Positions 27,868 to 36,021 of a stretch of DNA of 64,000 bases are shown in pieces. Below the pieces are notes generated by a model. The model saw nothing but the letters and a program-made list of their open reading frames with translations. It did no database searches and was not told the DNA's origin. The translations under genes were made by a program, and so were the position numbers. The first letter of the stretch is position 1; each line of letters begins with the position of its first letter. The DNA comes from Pontimicrobium aquaticum (GTDB taxonomy: Bacteria > Bacteroidota > Bacteroidia > Flavobacteriales > Flavobacteriaceae): the NCBI RefSeq assembly GCF_005047595.1, contig NZ_SUPL01000006.1:124001-188000 (forward strand), in the 5' to 3' direction.

Positions 27868-27889
27868 AATATATTCCATGGAATATATT
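27868..27889. promoter_or_regulatory. 22-bp perfect palindrome, probable MarR operator
   Basis: AATATATTCCA and its exact reverse complement meet at CCATGG; every one of 11 base pairs matches. It begins 12 bases upstream of the -7 element of the minus-strand operon that encodes the MarR protein. Size and position fit a dimeric winged-helix repressor site; identity of the binder is inferred from linkage. Confidence 0.65.
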
Positions 27890-27967
27890 TCCGTGTAATA
27901 TATAAATGCAGATTAATCTTTTATTGCAAAAAGTTCTTTTGTATTTTAGCAACAAACAAAAGAATTA

Positions 27968-29611
27968 ATGGACATCAACTTCAATAAAAACGAAGATCAC
28001 AATAAGCTTTTAGTATCCGATTTAACCAAACGATTGATAAAAGTTAAACTTGGTGGAGGTAAAACACGTATTGAAAAACATCATGCTAAAGGGAAAATGA
28101 CTGCAAGAGAACGTATAGATTACCTTCTGGATTCTAAATCAAAAAGTATAGAAATTGGGGCGTTTGCAGGTGAAGATATGTACCAAGAACATGGAGGTTG
28201 TCCATCTGGTGGCGTAGTAGTTAAAATTGGTTATATAAAGAGTAAACAATGCATTGTAGTTGCCAATGATGCCACTGTTAAAGCTGGTGCATGGTTTCCT
28301 ATTACTGGAAAAAAGAATTTGAGAGCTCAAGAAATTGCTATTGAAAATAAACTACCTATTATTTATTTAGTAGATTCTGCTGGTGTGTATTTACCTATGC
28401 AAGACGAAATTTTCCCTGACAAAGAACATTTTGGACGCATTTTCAGGAATAACGCTGTAATGAGTAGTATGGGAATCACACAAATTGCTGCTGTTATGGG
28501 AAGTTGTGTCGCTGGAGGTGCTTACTTACCTATTATGAGTGACGAAGCACTGATAGTAGATAAAACAGGAAGTATTTTTCTTGCAGGAAGTTACTTGGTA
28601 AAAGCTGCTATTGGCGAAACCATAGACAATGAGACTCTCGGTGGAGCTACCACACATTGCGAAGTTAGTGGTGTTACTGACTATAAAGCCAAAGATGACA
28701 AAGATGCTTTAGATACCATTAAAAACATTATAGACAAAATTGGTGATTACGACAAAGCTGGTTTTAATAGAGCTAAAGCTGAGTTACCAAAAGAAACACA
28801 AGAAGATATCTATGGTATTCTGCCTAAAAGTCGTGCAGACCAATACGATATGTATGAGATTATTAAACGTTTAGTTGATAATTCTGAATATGATGAATAT
28901 AAAGCAGGGTATGGAAAAACCATCATTACTGCTTATGCAAGAATTGATGGTTGGGCAGTTGGTATTGTTGCTAACCAACGTAAATTAGTTAAAACCACAA
29001 AAGCCAAAACCAAACCTAGTGAAATGCAATTTGGTGGCGTAATTTATAATGATAGTGCTGATAAAGCCACTCGATTTATTGCCAATTGTAACCAAAAGAA
29101 AATTCCGTTAGTCTTTTTACAAGATGTTACAGGTTTTATGGTTGGCAGTAAAAGCGAACATGGAGGTATTATAAAAGATGGTGCAAAAATGGTAAATGCT
29201 GTGAGTAATAGTGTTGTGCCAAAATTCACCATTATTATTGGTAATAGTTATGGTGCTGGAAATTACGCTATGTGTGGGAAAGCTTATGACCCAAGATTGA
29301 TAGTTGCTTGGCCAAGTGCAGAATTGGCTGTTATGAGTGGAAATAGTGCAGCTAAAGTATTGTTGCAAATTGAAACTGCTTCATTAAAGAAAAAGGGCGA
29401 AAAAATCACACCAGAAAAAGAAGAAGCACTTTTCAATAAAATTAAGGATAGATACGACAACCAAGTATCACCTTATTATGCGGCCGCACGACTTTGGACA
29501 GATGGGGTCATAGACCCACTTGATACTAGAAAATGGGTAAGCATTGGTATAGAAGCCGCCAACCACGCTCCTATTGAAAAAAAGTTTAACTTAGGGGTTA
29601 TTCAGGTTTAA
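27968..29611 (+). CDS. acyl-CoA carboxylase, carboxyltransferase (beta) subunit
   Basis: A 547-residue crotonase-fold carboxyltransferase. The acyl-CoA oxyanion region is GSCVAGGAYLPIMSDEA and the biotin-side region is IIIGNSYGAGNYAMCGKAYDPR; the N-terminal KHHAKGKMTARERIDYLLD is typical. It is closest in style to methylcrotonyl-CoA/propionyl-CoA carboxylase beta subunits, which transfer carboxyl from biotin to an acyl-CoA in Leu/Val/Ile or odd-chain metabolism. No biotin carboxylase (alpha) gene lies nearby, so the partner must be elsewhere. Start ATG at MDINFNKNEDH. Confidence 0.93.
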   Translation: MDINFNKNEDHNKLLVSDLTKRLIKVKLGGGKTRIEKHHAKGKMTARERIDYLLDSKSKSIEIGAFAGEDMYQEHGGCPSGGVVVKIGYIKSKQCIVVANDATVKAGAWFPITGKKNLRAQEIAIENKLPIIYLVDSAGVYLPMQDEIFPDKEHFGRIFRNNAVMSSMGITQIAAVMGSCVAGGAYLPIMSDEALIVDKTGSIFLAGSYLVKAAIGETIDNETLGGATTHCEVSGVTDYKAKDDKDALDTIKNIIDKIGDYDKAGFNRAKAELPKETQEDIYGILPKSRADQYDMYEIIKRLVDNSEYDEYKAGYGKTIITAYARIDGWAVGIVANQRKLVKTTKAKTKPSEMQFGGVIYNDSADKATRFIANCNQKKIPLVFLQDVTGFMVGSKSEHGGIIKDGAKMVNAVSNSVVPKFTIIIGNSYGAGNYAMCGKAYDPRLIVAWPSAELAVMSGNSAAKVLLQIETASLKKKGEKITPEKEEALFNKIKDRYDNQVSPYYAAARLWTDGVIDPLDTRKWVSIGIEAANHAPIEKKFNLGVIQV

Positions 29612-29669
29612 TTTTTATATATCACTAAAATTCAGTATCTTAAGAACAATAAATTTTAATTTTATTGTC

Positions 29670-30092
29670 ATGGGAATTGTTAAATCACTCAATAAATGGG
29701 CCAACAGACACACTTACCTCCCAATTGACCTACTAAGAATTATACTTGGCGCTTTTTTATTTATTAAAGGGCTATATTTTATGGGTGACTCTCAAATATT
29801 AATAGACCTTATAAAACCATTTCAAAACTTAGCAGGAAATGTAATAATCATTCATTATGTTGCTCCTGCTCATCTTGTTGGTGGTTTATTAATCATTTTT
29901 GGATTACTTACTCGCTTAGCCATTGTAGCACAACTGCCTATATTGATTGGCGCTGTAATAATCAACCTTTCGGCAGAAGTTAATTCAACAGATTTAGTTT
30001 TAGCCATTACTGTTTTGCTACTTTGTATTTTCTTTTTGCTTTATGGTTCAGGAAAACGATCGGCTGATTATTACTTTAAAATGCAGCAATAA
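29670..30092 (+). CDS. DoxX family membrane protein
   Basis: A 140-residue inner-membrane protein with four hydrophobic helices. The DoxX pattern is visible: LLRIILGAFLFIKGLYFM in helix 1, HYVAPAHLVGGLLIIFGLLTRLAIVAQLPILIGAVI in the middle, and a Phe/Leu-rich last helix ending in basic residues. Family members are linked to oxidoreductase complexes and thiol homeostasis but the role is generally unclear. It stops one base before the convergent M24 peptidase stop. Confidence 0.85.
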   Translation: MGIVKSLNKWANRHTYLPIDLLRIILGAFLFIKGLYFMGDSQILIDLIKPFQNLAGNVIIIHYVAPAHLVGGLLIIFGLLTRLAIVAQLPILIGAVIINLSAEVNSTDLVLAITVLLLCIFFLLYGSGKRSADYYFKMQQ

Positions 30093-31430
30093 TTAATTCC
30101 CCTGATGGTCTTTAACTCTCGGAATAGTCAATAACTTAGTTTGTCGTCCGTTTACATATCTAAAACCATTTTTACCAAAAAAGCCAGCTTCCTCGAACAT
30201 GATACGAATATCACGTTTCCACTCTGGAATATTTACTGTAGTATTCAACTCAATGGCATAAACCGTGTTTATATGCAACGGATAATCGCCATTTACAGGC
30301 ACACCTCCTTGAGCGTCCCACATGCCAAGTGTTGTGCCAGACGAATGACCGTAACTTCCTAATGGATGTGTATAAATAGAAGGTCGTAATCCTTCGGATT
30401 TCGCCTCTTTTAAAGACTTTAATAAAATTTGATTTCCTGTAGCGCCTTCCACAAAATTATTTGTGAATATATCTTGAACTCTATTTCCCTCTGCAAAAGC
30501 ATCTGCTAAAAATTTTGGTGGTGCTTTTTCTTCTGGTTTTAATACATAAGCTAGTTCTTGACAATCAGTATTTAAACGTAAATAGGTAATGCCAAAATCA
30601 CAATGCAATAAATCTCCTGGTAAAATCACCATTTCTCCTGGTCTATCAGAAAACGAATATAAATGCCCTTCTAGTTTCTCACTAGTGCGCTGTACATCCA
30701 CTGTTGGGTGAAACCAAGTTTCCAATCCCAATGCGGTTACTTTATCGCGCATCCACCACTCTACATCTGTTGTCGTTGTTATTCCTGGAGTAATGACCTT
30801 TTCTGAAAATGCCTCAGCTATAATGTCATGCGTAATATCTACTAATTGATTAAATATTACCATTTCACGTTCTGTTCTGGTTTCTATCCAACCTGTGGCT
30901 AAGGGTTGTGCAGAAATTACTCTTTTTTCATACTTTTTTGGTAAGTACGACATAAACTCATCATAATCGGTTTTATCCAGTCCATCTGCTATATTAAAAT
31001 GCTTCGAATAGTTGAGCCCTATGCTCTCAGGATCACGCTCTTCAATAAGTTGCATGAGTCGTTTCCATTGGCTAGGTTCCTTTTCTTTATCCCAAGCCGA
31101 CATAATGTTTTCACCAAAATTATATCTAGCTACTGCTAATTTTTCAATTGTATTTTTTGCTTTATCTCTATAAAACAGAATAATTGTTCGTCTTCGAGCA
31201 TTTAACCAAGTGGCTGGCAACATGGTTCTAAGCACTGGATCTTCATTATATTCTCTTGATATTAGAATCCACATATCAATACCTGTTCTATCCATTAATT
31301 GAGGCAATAGGTTATTAAATCTATCGGCTAAAATTTCATCTACGACTCTTGCTCTTTCACGTTCTGGTAAAATTCGTTGAGCATTTATTTGAAGTGCCAC
31401 TAGAAATACAATGAAGCATCCTTTTTTCAT
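30093..31430 (-). CDS. exported M24 family metallopeptidase (Xaa-Pro aminopeptidase-like)
   Basis: A 445-residue protein with a signal peptide (MKKGCFIVFLVALQINAQ). The N-terminal creatinase-like domain (about 25-170) precedes the pita-bread catalytic domain. Metal ligands can be placed: Asp in LLHCDFGI and NTDCQELA, His in YGHSSGTTLG, Glu in YAIELNTT and Glu in IMFEEAGFF. An Xaa-Pro dipeptidase/aminopeptidase activity in the periplasm or outside is likely. It has no evident operon partner. Confidence 0.9.
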   Translation of the reverse strand: MKKGCFIVFLVALQINAQRILPERERARVVDEILADRFNNLLPQLMDRTGIDMWILISREYNEDPVLRTMLPATWLNARRRTIILFYRDKAKNTIEKLAVARYNFGENIMSAWDKEKEPSQWKRLMQLIEERDPESIGLNYSKHFNIADGLDKTDYDEFMSYLPKKYEKRVISAQPLATGWIETRTEREMVIFNQLVDITHDIIAEAFSEKVITPGITTTTDVEWWMRDKVTALGLETWFHPTVDVQRTSEKLEGHLYSFSDRPGEMVILPGDLLHCDFGITYLRLNTDCQELAYVLKPEEKAPPKFLADAFAEGNRVQDIFTNNFVEGATGNQILLKSLKEAKSEGLRPSIYTHPLGSYGHSSGTTLGMWDAQGGVPVNGDYPLHINTVYAIELNTTVNIPEWKRDIRIMFEEAGFFGKNGFRYVNGRQTKLLTIPRVKDHQGN

Positions 31431-31482
31431 GTTGAGAATTTTGGTTGGTTAGACCATAAAAATATTGAATTTATTTGAGTTC

Positions 31483-31518
31483 AAAAAATAGAGGAACATC
31501 TTTATAATGTTCCTCTAT
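31483..31518 (-). terminator. rho-independent terminator after MenE-like gene
   Basis: A 12-bp perfect stem ATAGAGGAACAT (31488-31499) / ATGTTCCTCTAT (31507-31518) with a 7-base loop and a T run on the minus strand. Confidence 0.88.
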
Positions 31519-31540
31519 TACCAAGTCTAATCAAAACTAC

Positions 31541-32641
31541 TTATTGTAATAATTCTAACGTTAGTTTACGTTGCAATTTTCCTGAAGCTGTCGTTACAAA
31601 CTGTGGTACGCTTAGTATCTCTTTAGGAATTTCGTATTTATCAAGATTCTTAATGCCTTTTATAGCTGTTTTTAAATGGTCGGTATTAGGCAAACCTTCA
31701 ACTACTAAAATTAAACTTTCGCCTAAGGAATCATTTTTTTTAGAGGCTACAAAAAAAGGTGTTTCAATCACTTGTGCTAATTTTTCTTCAATTTGCTCAG
31801 GAAACAACTTAACACCACCAGAATTAATTACATTGTCAACACGACCAAGTAACTTAAAACTGTTTTTTGAAGTTAACTCAACTATATCGTTAGTTACCAC
31901 AGGGTGTTCCGTTAATCTTGGTGCGTTAATAACCAGACAGTCCCTTTCGTCGGTTTCAATACTAATGTTTGGCAGTATTTTAAACGCTTCTTCAACAGAT
32001 TGCTTCGTCGTGCCTCCTCGCAATGACGGAACATTGTTTAACTTCTTTACTGCAATATGCGTGACTGTTTCGGTCATGCCATAGGTAGCATACACGTGAC
32101 AGCTTGTATCTTGAATTTGGTTTTGTAACTTTTGTGTTACCAGTGCACCTCCAACAATAAGTGTTTTTATGTAATTTAATTGTGTAATAGACTGTTGTAA
32201 TTGCAAAGGCACCATGGCACAAAAATCATATGGCTTACTTGTAAATGCTAGTGGTTGCGCACTTGGTTCTACAATATCTAACTCCAATCCTAAAATTAAG
32301 GCTCGTACCAACATCATTTTTCCAGCAATAAATCCTGTTGGCAAGCAATGTAAAGCTGTATCACCAGGAGCTAACCCAAAATAATCGCCAGTAGCCAATG
32401 CCGAATGCACCATGGATTGCTTTTTAAGCGCTAACAGTTTCGGGCTTCCTGTAGAACCTGATGTTGTTACTTTAATATCGTCTTTATTGTTAAGCCAATC
32501 CAGTAAAAAATCACCTATCACTTTTTGATATGGCTCCCCTTCCTTTATATAATCGGCAGCCACTTCTTTTAAAACATCTTGGTTGTAATGCTCACCGTTT
32601 AGCTTAAATCTATTATGAATTTTATTAAAGTGCGGAATCAT
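31541..32641 (-). CDS. menE: AMP-binding acyl-CoA ligase, MenE-like (o-succinylbenzoate-CoA ligase)
   Basis: A 366-residue adenylate-forming enzyme, short as is usual for the Bacteroidota MenE type. Motifs: phosphate loop TTSGSTGSPK, ATYGMTETVTH, LLGRVDNVINSGGVKLFPEQIE hinge, and the catalytic Lys in ASGKLQRKLT. Menaquinone synthesis (activation of o-succinylbenzoate) is the likely role. The stretch NVPSLRGGTTKQSVEEAF is encoded by an in-frame copy of the REP-like half-element at 31996-32027, an insertion inside the coding sequence between the catalytic YGMTE region and the hinge. All motifs remain intact, so the enzyme is probably still active. Other men genes are not in the window. Confidence 0.8.
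   Translation of the reverse strand: MIPHFNKIHNRFKLNGEHYNQDVLKEVAADYIKEGEPYQKVIGDFLLDWLNNKDDIKVTTSGSTGSPKLLALKKQSMVHSALATGDYFGLAPGDTALHCLPTGFIAGKMMLVRALILGLELDIVEPSAQPLAFTSKPYDFCAMVPLQLQQSITQLNYIKTLIVGGALVTQKLQNQIQDTSCHVYATYGMTETVTHIAVKKLNNVPSLRGGTTKQSVEEAFKILPNISIETDERDCLVINAPRLTEHPVVTNDIVELTSKNSFKLLGRVDNVINSGGVKLFPEQIEEKLAQVIETPFFVASKKNDSLGESLILVVEGLPNTDHLKTAIKGIKNLDKYEIPKEILSVPQFVTTASGKLQRKLTLELLQ
31996..32027. repeat. REP-like half-element inside menE
   Basis: On the minus strand it reads GTCATTGCGAGGAGGCACGA then CGAAGCAATCTG, the best-preserved copy in the window of the half-element seen at 15311-15410 and 17457-17539. It is translated in frame as SLRGGTTKQS within the MenE-like protein. 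Confidence 0.8.
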
Positions 32642-32712
32642 GTATTACCTAAGTTTCTAGGTGCAAAAATATGGCATTTACAATAAACAGCTATATTATA
32701 TCATGGTTAAAT

Positions 32713-32730
32713 ATACGTAGTTCTACGTAT
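32713..32730. promoter_or_regulatory. palindrome ATACGTAG-TT-CTACGTAT
   Basis: Two perfect 8-base arms with a 2-base centre. It ends 22 bases upstream of a -7-like TACCTTCG (32753-32760), placing it across and just upstream of the -33 region of the 32830 gene. The geometry fits a dimeric activator, possibly a LuxR/NarL-type response regulator; the binder is unknown. Confidence 0.5.
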
Positions 32731-32752
32731 TGATTTTATGGAAGAAAAAGAC

Positions 32753-32760
32753 TACCTTCG
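32753..32760 (+). promoter_or_regulatory. putative -7 element for the 32830 gene
   Basis: TACCTTCG differs from the Bacteroidota TAnnTTTG consensus by one base and lies 69 bases before the start codon, downstream of the palindrome at 32713-32730. Confidence 0.4.
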
Positions 32761-32829
32761 TTTAACAGTCGGTAAACTTCAATTGAAACTGAATTTATCT
32801 TAAAATTGGTGGTAATTTAAACAAACTGA

Positions 32830-33846
32830 ATGGCAACAAAACAGCAATACGAACAACTAATTGAACAAATTAATGCGAATTATGAGAAACTAACGGAATT
32901 CCAAATAGAGGACTTGGTTAGAGAAAATGAACTTGGAAGCCAATTATCATTTAAAGATGCTGAATCAACAATTATTAAGACGATTGATTTGTTCAATAGA
33001 GCGAAAACAGTAAACTATGAAGACGTTCCGTACAACTTGCTTAACAATTTTAATAACCAATTAAAAGCTGCAAACGACAGGTTCGATAGTTTTAAGAGTT
33101 TTAATCCAAATCAAAACAACCCTGTAAACCAAAGAGATAGTTTGATTACCCAATTGGATAATCAGTATGATGGATACTACCAACACACATTACCAATACT
33201 AACAGTTGGACTTTTAAGTGGAAATGACTTATCCGTTCAGCAAGCTAAAATTGACCAACTTGTATCTGACCTTGATAAAAAAACAAAGGAAACTGAAAAA
33301 AAAGGAGAGGAATATTTAACTCAATTAGATGAAACCCTAAAAAGTGCGGAGGAAGCAGCTGCTAAAGTGGGTGTTTCACGTCATTCGCAAATTTTTAACA
33401 CAGAATCTACCGAACACGAAAGACAATCAAAAATATGGTTGAAATGGACTGTTGGTGTTTTAATCGCTATTGTGGTTGCTGCAATAATATTCATCTTCGT
33501 TTTTCCTGACACAACTTCTTCAAGTGCAGAAATCATTCAATTTTCAATTACCAAAGTAATTGTACTTTCTGCAATGTTCTATGGACTATCAATTTGCAAT
33601 AGAAATTATAAAGCGCACAAACATAATGCTACTTTGAATAAACATAGACAAAATGCTCTGTCAACATTTGAAACTTTTGCCAAAGCAGCTGGAACTGATG
33701 CACAAACAAAAAATGCAGTTTTAATTGAGGCAACACATACTATATTTTCAAATCAACAAACTGGATATTTGAACTCAGAAAAAGACAATGAATCATCGAA
33801 TAAGATTGTTGAAATTATTAAAAATGTTGCTACGAATAAGGAATAA
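32830..33846 (+). CDS. coiled-coil protein with two central transmembrane helices, hypothetical
   Basis: A 338-residue protein. Residues 1-130 are helical and polar; a coiled coil covers about 135-190 (QLVSDLDKKTKETEKKGEEYL, LKSAEEAAAKVG); two transmembrane helices lie at about 206-227 (WTVGVLIAIVVAAIIFIFVF) and 240-256; the C-terminus returns to the cytoplasm with helices (LSTFETFAKAAGTDAQTKNAVL). I do not recognise a family. The gene has its own palindrome-containing promoter and lies 19 bases before another orphan gene, in what looks like an accessory patch between core genes. Confidence 0.75.
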   Translation: MATKQQYEQLIEQINANYEKLTEFQIEDLVRENELGSQLSFKDAESTIIKTIDLFNRAKTVNYEDVPYNLLNNFNNQLKAANDRFDSFKSFNPNQNNPVNQRDSLITQLDNQYDGYYQHTLPILTVGLLSGNDLSVQQAKIDQLVSDLDKKTKETEKKGEEYLTQLDETLKSAEEAAAKVGVSRHSQIFNTESTEHERQSKIWLKWTVGVLIAIVVAAIIFIFVFPDTTSSSAEIIQFSITKVIVLSAMFYGLSICNRNYKAHKHNATLNKHRQNALSTFETFAKAAGTDAQTKNAVLIEATHTIFSNQQTGYLNSEKDNESSNKIVEIIKNVATNKE

Positions 33847-33864
33847 AAAATACTGTGGGCAACA

Positions 33865-34329
33865 ATGACTAGGCTTACATACTATAAATTATTCCTTTTA
33901 GGAGTGTTATTAACAGGATTTAATTCTTACTCTCAAGAATTGACTTGCAAAAGCTTTAAAAATGGTACTTTTATAATCCCTGCAGATGAAACGCTACCTT
34001 TTTCAATAAGAGTAGTTAGAAGTGGAAATTATCAATCTGAAATAATTCTAAATCCAGAAGTAATTGACGCTGAAAACCCAGAATTAAGAAAAAAAGCGTT
34101 TGAAATAATAAAGTGGATTGATGATTGCTCTTATCGGCTTATATATGATGAGACAAAAATGGTTTTAGATGAGCATCAAAAATTTGTAAATGATAATGGA
34201 GGGCTTTTAGTGGAAATGATAAAAATTAAAGGAAGTTGTTTTTATTATATATCATCTTTGACTCTAGATGGTGAGATTATTAGTGTTGAAGGAAAAATAT
34301 GTAAAATTAAACCCTCTTTAAATAACTAA
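33865..34329 (+). CDS. exported hypothetical protein (154 aa)
   Basis: A 154-residue protein with an N-terminal signal peptide (YYKLFLLGVLLTGFNSYSQ, cleavage near residue 24). The mature part contains three Cys (LTCKSF, DDCSYRL, GSCFYY) plus one near the end (GKICKIK), which could form disulfides. No family recognised. It follows the coiled-coil gene by 19 bases (operon) and is closed by a terminator. Confidence 0.7.
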   Translation: MTRLTYYKLFLLGVLLTGFNSYSQELTCKSFKNGTFIIPADETLPFSIRVVRSGNYQSEIILNPEVIDAENPELRKKAFEIIKWIDDCSYRLIYDETKMVLDEHQKFVNDNGGLLVEMIKIKGSCFYYISSLTLDGEIISVEGKICKIKPSLNN

Positions 34330-34361
34330 AAAGCTGCATCCATAGTCATGGAGCAGCTTTT
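34328..34361 (+). terminator. rho-independent terminator
   Basis: AAAAGCTGC-A-TCCAT (34329-34343) pairs with ATGGA-GCAGCTTTT (34348-34361) around AGTC with one bulged A, ending in a T run. It closes the two-gene accessory unit. Confidence 0.8.
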
Positions 34362-34489
34362 AAAAATGGTGTTTCTTAATTAATAGCAAATGTTTCTTTT
34401 TAGAGATACGACTGTCTCGTATTTAATTTATGTTTCATTCTAAATTAATACTAACCAAGTATAGTAATACAAATCTCGTACCAATACGT

Positions 34490-34497
34490 TAATTTTG
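34490..34497 (+). promoter_or_regulatory. putative -7 promoter element
   Basis: TAATTTTG followed by C matches TAnnTTTG, 93 bases upstream of the AhpD-like gene. No clear -33 box. Confidence 0.35.
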
Positions 34498-34590
34498 CAA
34501 TCGGTTAATACAAATTTTAATGCGATTCATCGAAAAACGATGTGTTTGGCAACCTAATAATACCTTGCATTAGCCATAAAAAATATACCT

Positions 34591-35196
34591 ATGAGTTGGA
34601 TACACGTTATTCCGTTTGAAGAAGCTACAGGAAAACTAAAACAGATTTACAAAAAAATTAAAGGGCCTAATAACCAAATAGATAATGTGCTAAGCATACA
34701 TAGTTTACGACCACACACTTTAGTTGGGCACATGAGTTTGTATAAAAACACCTTACACCATAGCAATAATACGTTCCCGAATTGGTTGTTGGAGTTATTG
34801 GGCACTTACACCAGTTATATCAATAAGTGTGACTATTGTTATGAGCACCATTTTGCTGGTATGGCACGTTTTTTAAACGACGACACAAAGGCTAAAGCAT
34901 TAAAACACCATATAGAACACAATACGTTAGCCAATTATTTACCTGAAAAGGAATATGCACTTATTGATTATGCACACCAACTTACTTTAAACGCCAGCTC
35001 GCTTACCAAAGCCAATATTAGCTATTTAAAGAGTTTAGGTTATAACGATGGCGAAATACTAGAGGTAAACCAAGTAGTAGCCTATTTTAATTATGCCAAC
35101 CGAACCGTTATGGGATTGGGCGTAAATACTGATGGTGAGGTGTTGGGCTTATCACCAAAGAATAAGGACGATGTAAATGCTTGGGATCATCAATAA
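34591..35196 (+). CDS. carboxymuconolactone decarboxylase/AhpD-like peroxidase-related protein
   Basis: A 201-residue helical protein. The redox motif KCDYCYEHHFAGM has the CxxC and the downstream His of AhpD-type alkyl-hydroperoxidase proteins; the N-terminal WIHVIPFEEATGKLKQIYKKI and the C-terminal VAYFNYANRTVMGLGV are typical of the 'uncharacterised peroxidase-related enzyme' group. It probably handles peroxides, but the physiological electron donor is unknown. It stands alone, convergent with the CDF transporter. Confidence 0.87.
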   Translation: MSWIHVIPFEEATGKLKQIYKKIKGPNNQIDNVLSIHSLRPHTLVGHMSLYKNTLHHSNNTFPNWLLELLGTYTSYINKCDYCYEHHFAGMARFLNDDTKAKALKHHIEHNTLANYLPEKEYALIDYAHQLTLNASSLTKANISYLKSLGYNDGEILEVNQVVAYFNYANRTVMGLGVNTDGEVLGLSPKNKDDVNAWDHQ

Positions 35197-35204
35197 TTTA
35201 TGAG

Positions 35205-35999
35205 CTATTTACTTAATTTAAGAATACGGAAAGCACCTTGCACAACCAGAATAAAAACAATTGTGCCTATTATTAAATCAGGTTTATTAGAACTAAACCA
35301 ATTTACTAAAACACCAGCAATTATAACACCTAAGTTAATAACAACATCGTTAGAGGTAAAAATCATGCTTGCCTTTATATGTGCTTCTTCTTTACTCTTT
35401 GATTTTTGTAAAATATAAAGACACAAACTATTTGCAATAAGAGCAAACACAGAAACAATAATCATTGTTGAAAAATTAGGCAGTACTTCTGCACTAAAAA
35501 ATCTTCTTAAAACCTCTAAAAACCCAATAATAGCTAGTAGTATTTGAAAAATTCCTGCGATTTTAGCAATTCGTTTTTTTCTCACCAATGTTCCTCCTAC
35601 TGCCAAAAGACTAATGCCGTAAACAAAGCTGTCTGCTAGCATATCTAAACTATCTGCAACAAGTCCCATTGATTTTGAGATGAGTCCAGTTGTTATTTCT
35701 ACTATAAAAAATATAAAATTTATTGCAAGTACAGACCAAAGTAGCTTTTTCTGATTGGCGTTTTCTTTAAAGTGTTTTTGCTTTGTTTGTTCTGTAGAAA
35801 TTATTTTTCCACCTAAATTAAGTTCTAAAATTGCTTGTTCGATTTGCTGAATATTACCATTATGAAAAACAGTTAGTTTTCTATTAGGAATGTCAAAATC
35901 TAAATTCATAATACTTGAAATACCATCAACTTTCATTCGGATGAGATTTTCCTCAGAAGGACAATCCATTTTAGTAATTTCAAATACCGTTTTATCCAT
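35205..35999 (-). CDS. CDF-type cation transporter with N-terminal HMA-like domain
   Basis: A 264-residue protein. Residues 1-65 resemble a heavy-metal-associated (HMA) fold but with MDCPSEE in place of the usual CxxC metal loop. Then come about five to six helices of a cation diffusion facilitator: LWSVLAINFIFFIVEI, SMGLVADSLDMLADSFVYG (the DxxxD metal site), and FTSNDVVINLGVIIAG (second metal helix). The usual cytoplasmic C-terminal domain is missing; regulation may use the N-terminal domain instead. Metal specificity (Zn, Cd, Co?) is not decided. Confidence 0.85.
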   Translation of the reverse strand: MDKTVFEITKMDCPSEENLIRMKVDGISSIMNLDFDIPNRKLTVFHNGNIQQIEQAILELNLGGKIISTEQTKQKHFKENANQKKLLWSVLAINFIFFIVEITTGLISKSMGLVADSLDMLADSFVYGISLLAVGGTLVRKKRIAKIAGIFQILLAIIGFLEVLRRFFSAEVLPNFSTMIIVSVFALIANSLCLYILQKSKSKEEAHIKASMIFTSNDVVINLGVIIAGVLVNWFSSNKPDLIIGTIVFILVVQGAFRILKLSK

Positions 36000-36021
36000 T
36001 TTAATTTATTAATACTGTAAA

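Noticed and set aside
31653-32084. A 143-residue plus-strand open frame inside the MenE-like gene.
   Set aside because: Antisense shadow; all recognisable adenylate-forming motifs are on the minus strand.
32830-34329. Integron-like cassettes or a prophage remnant.
   Set aside because: No integrase, attC-like pair or phage gene is visible; the two genes have an ordinary promoter and terminator.
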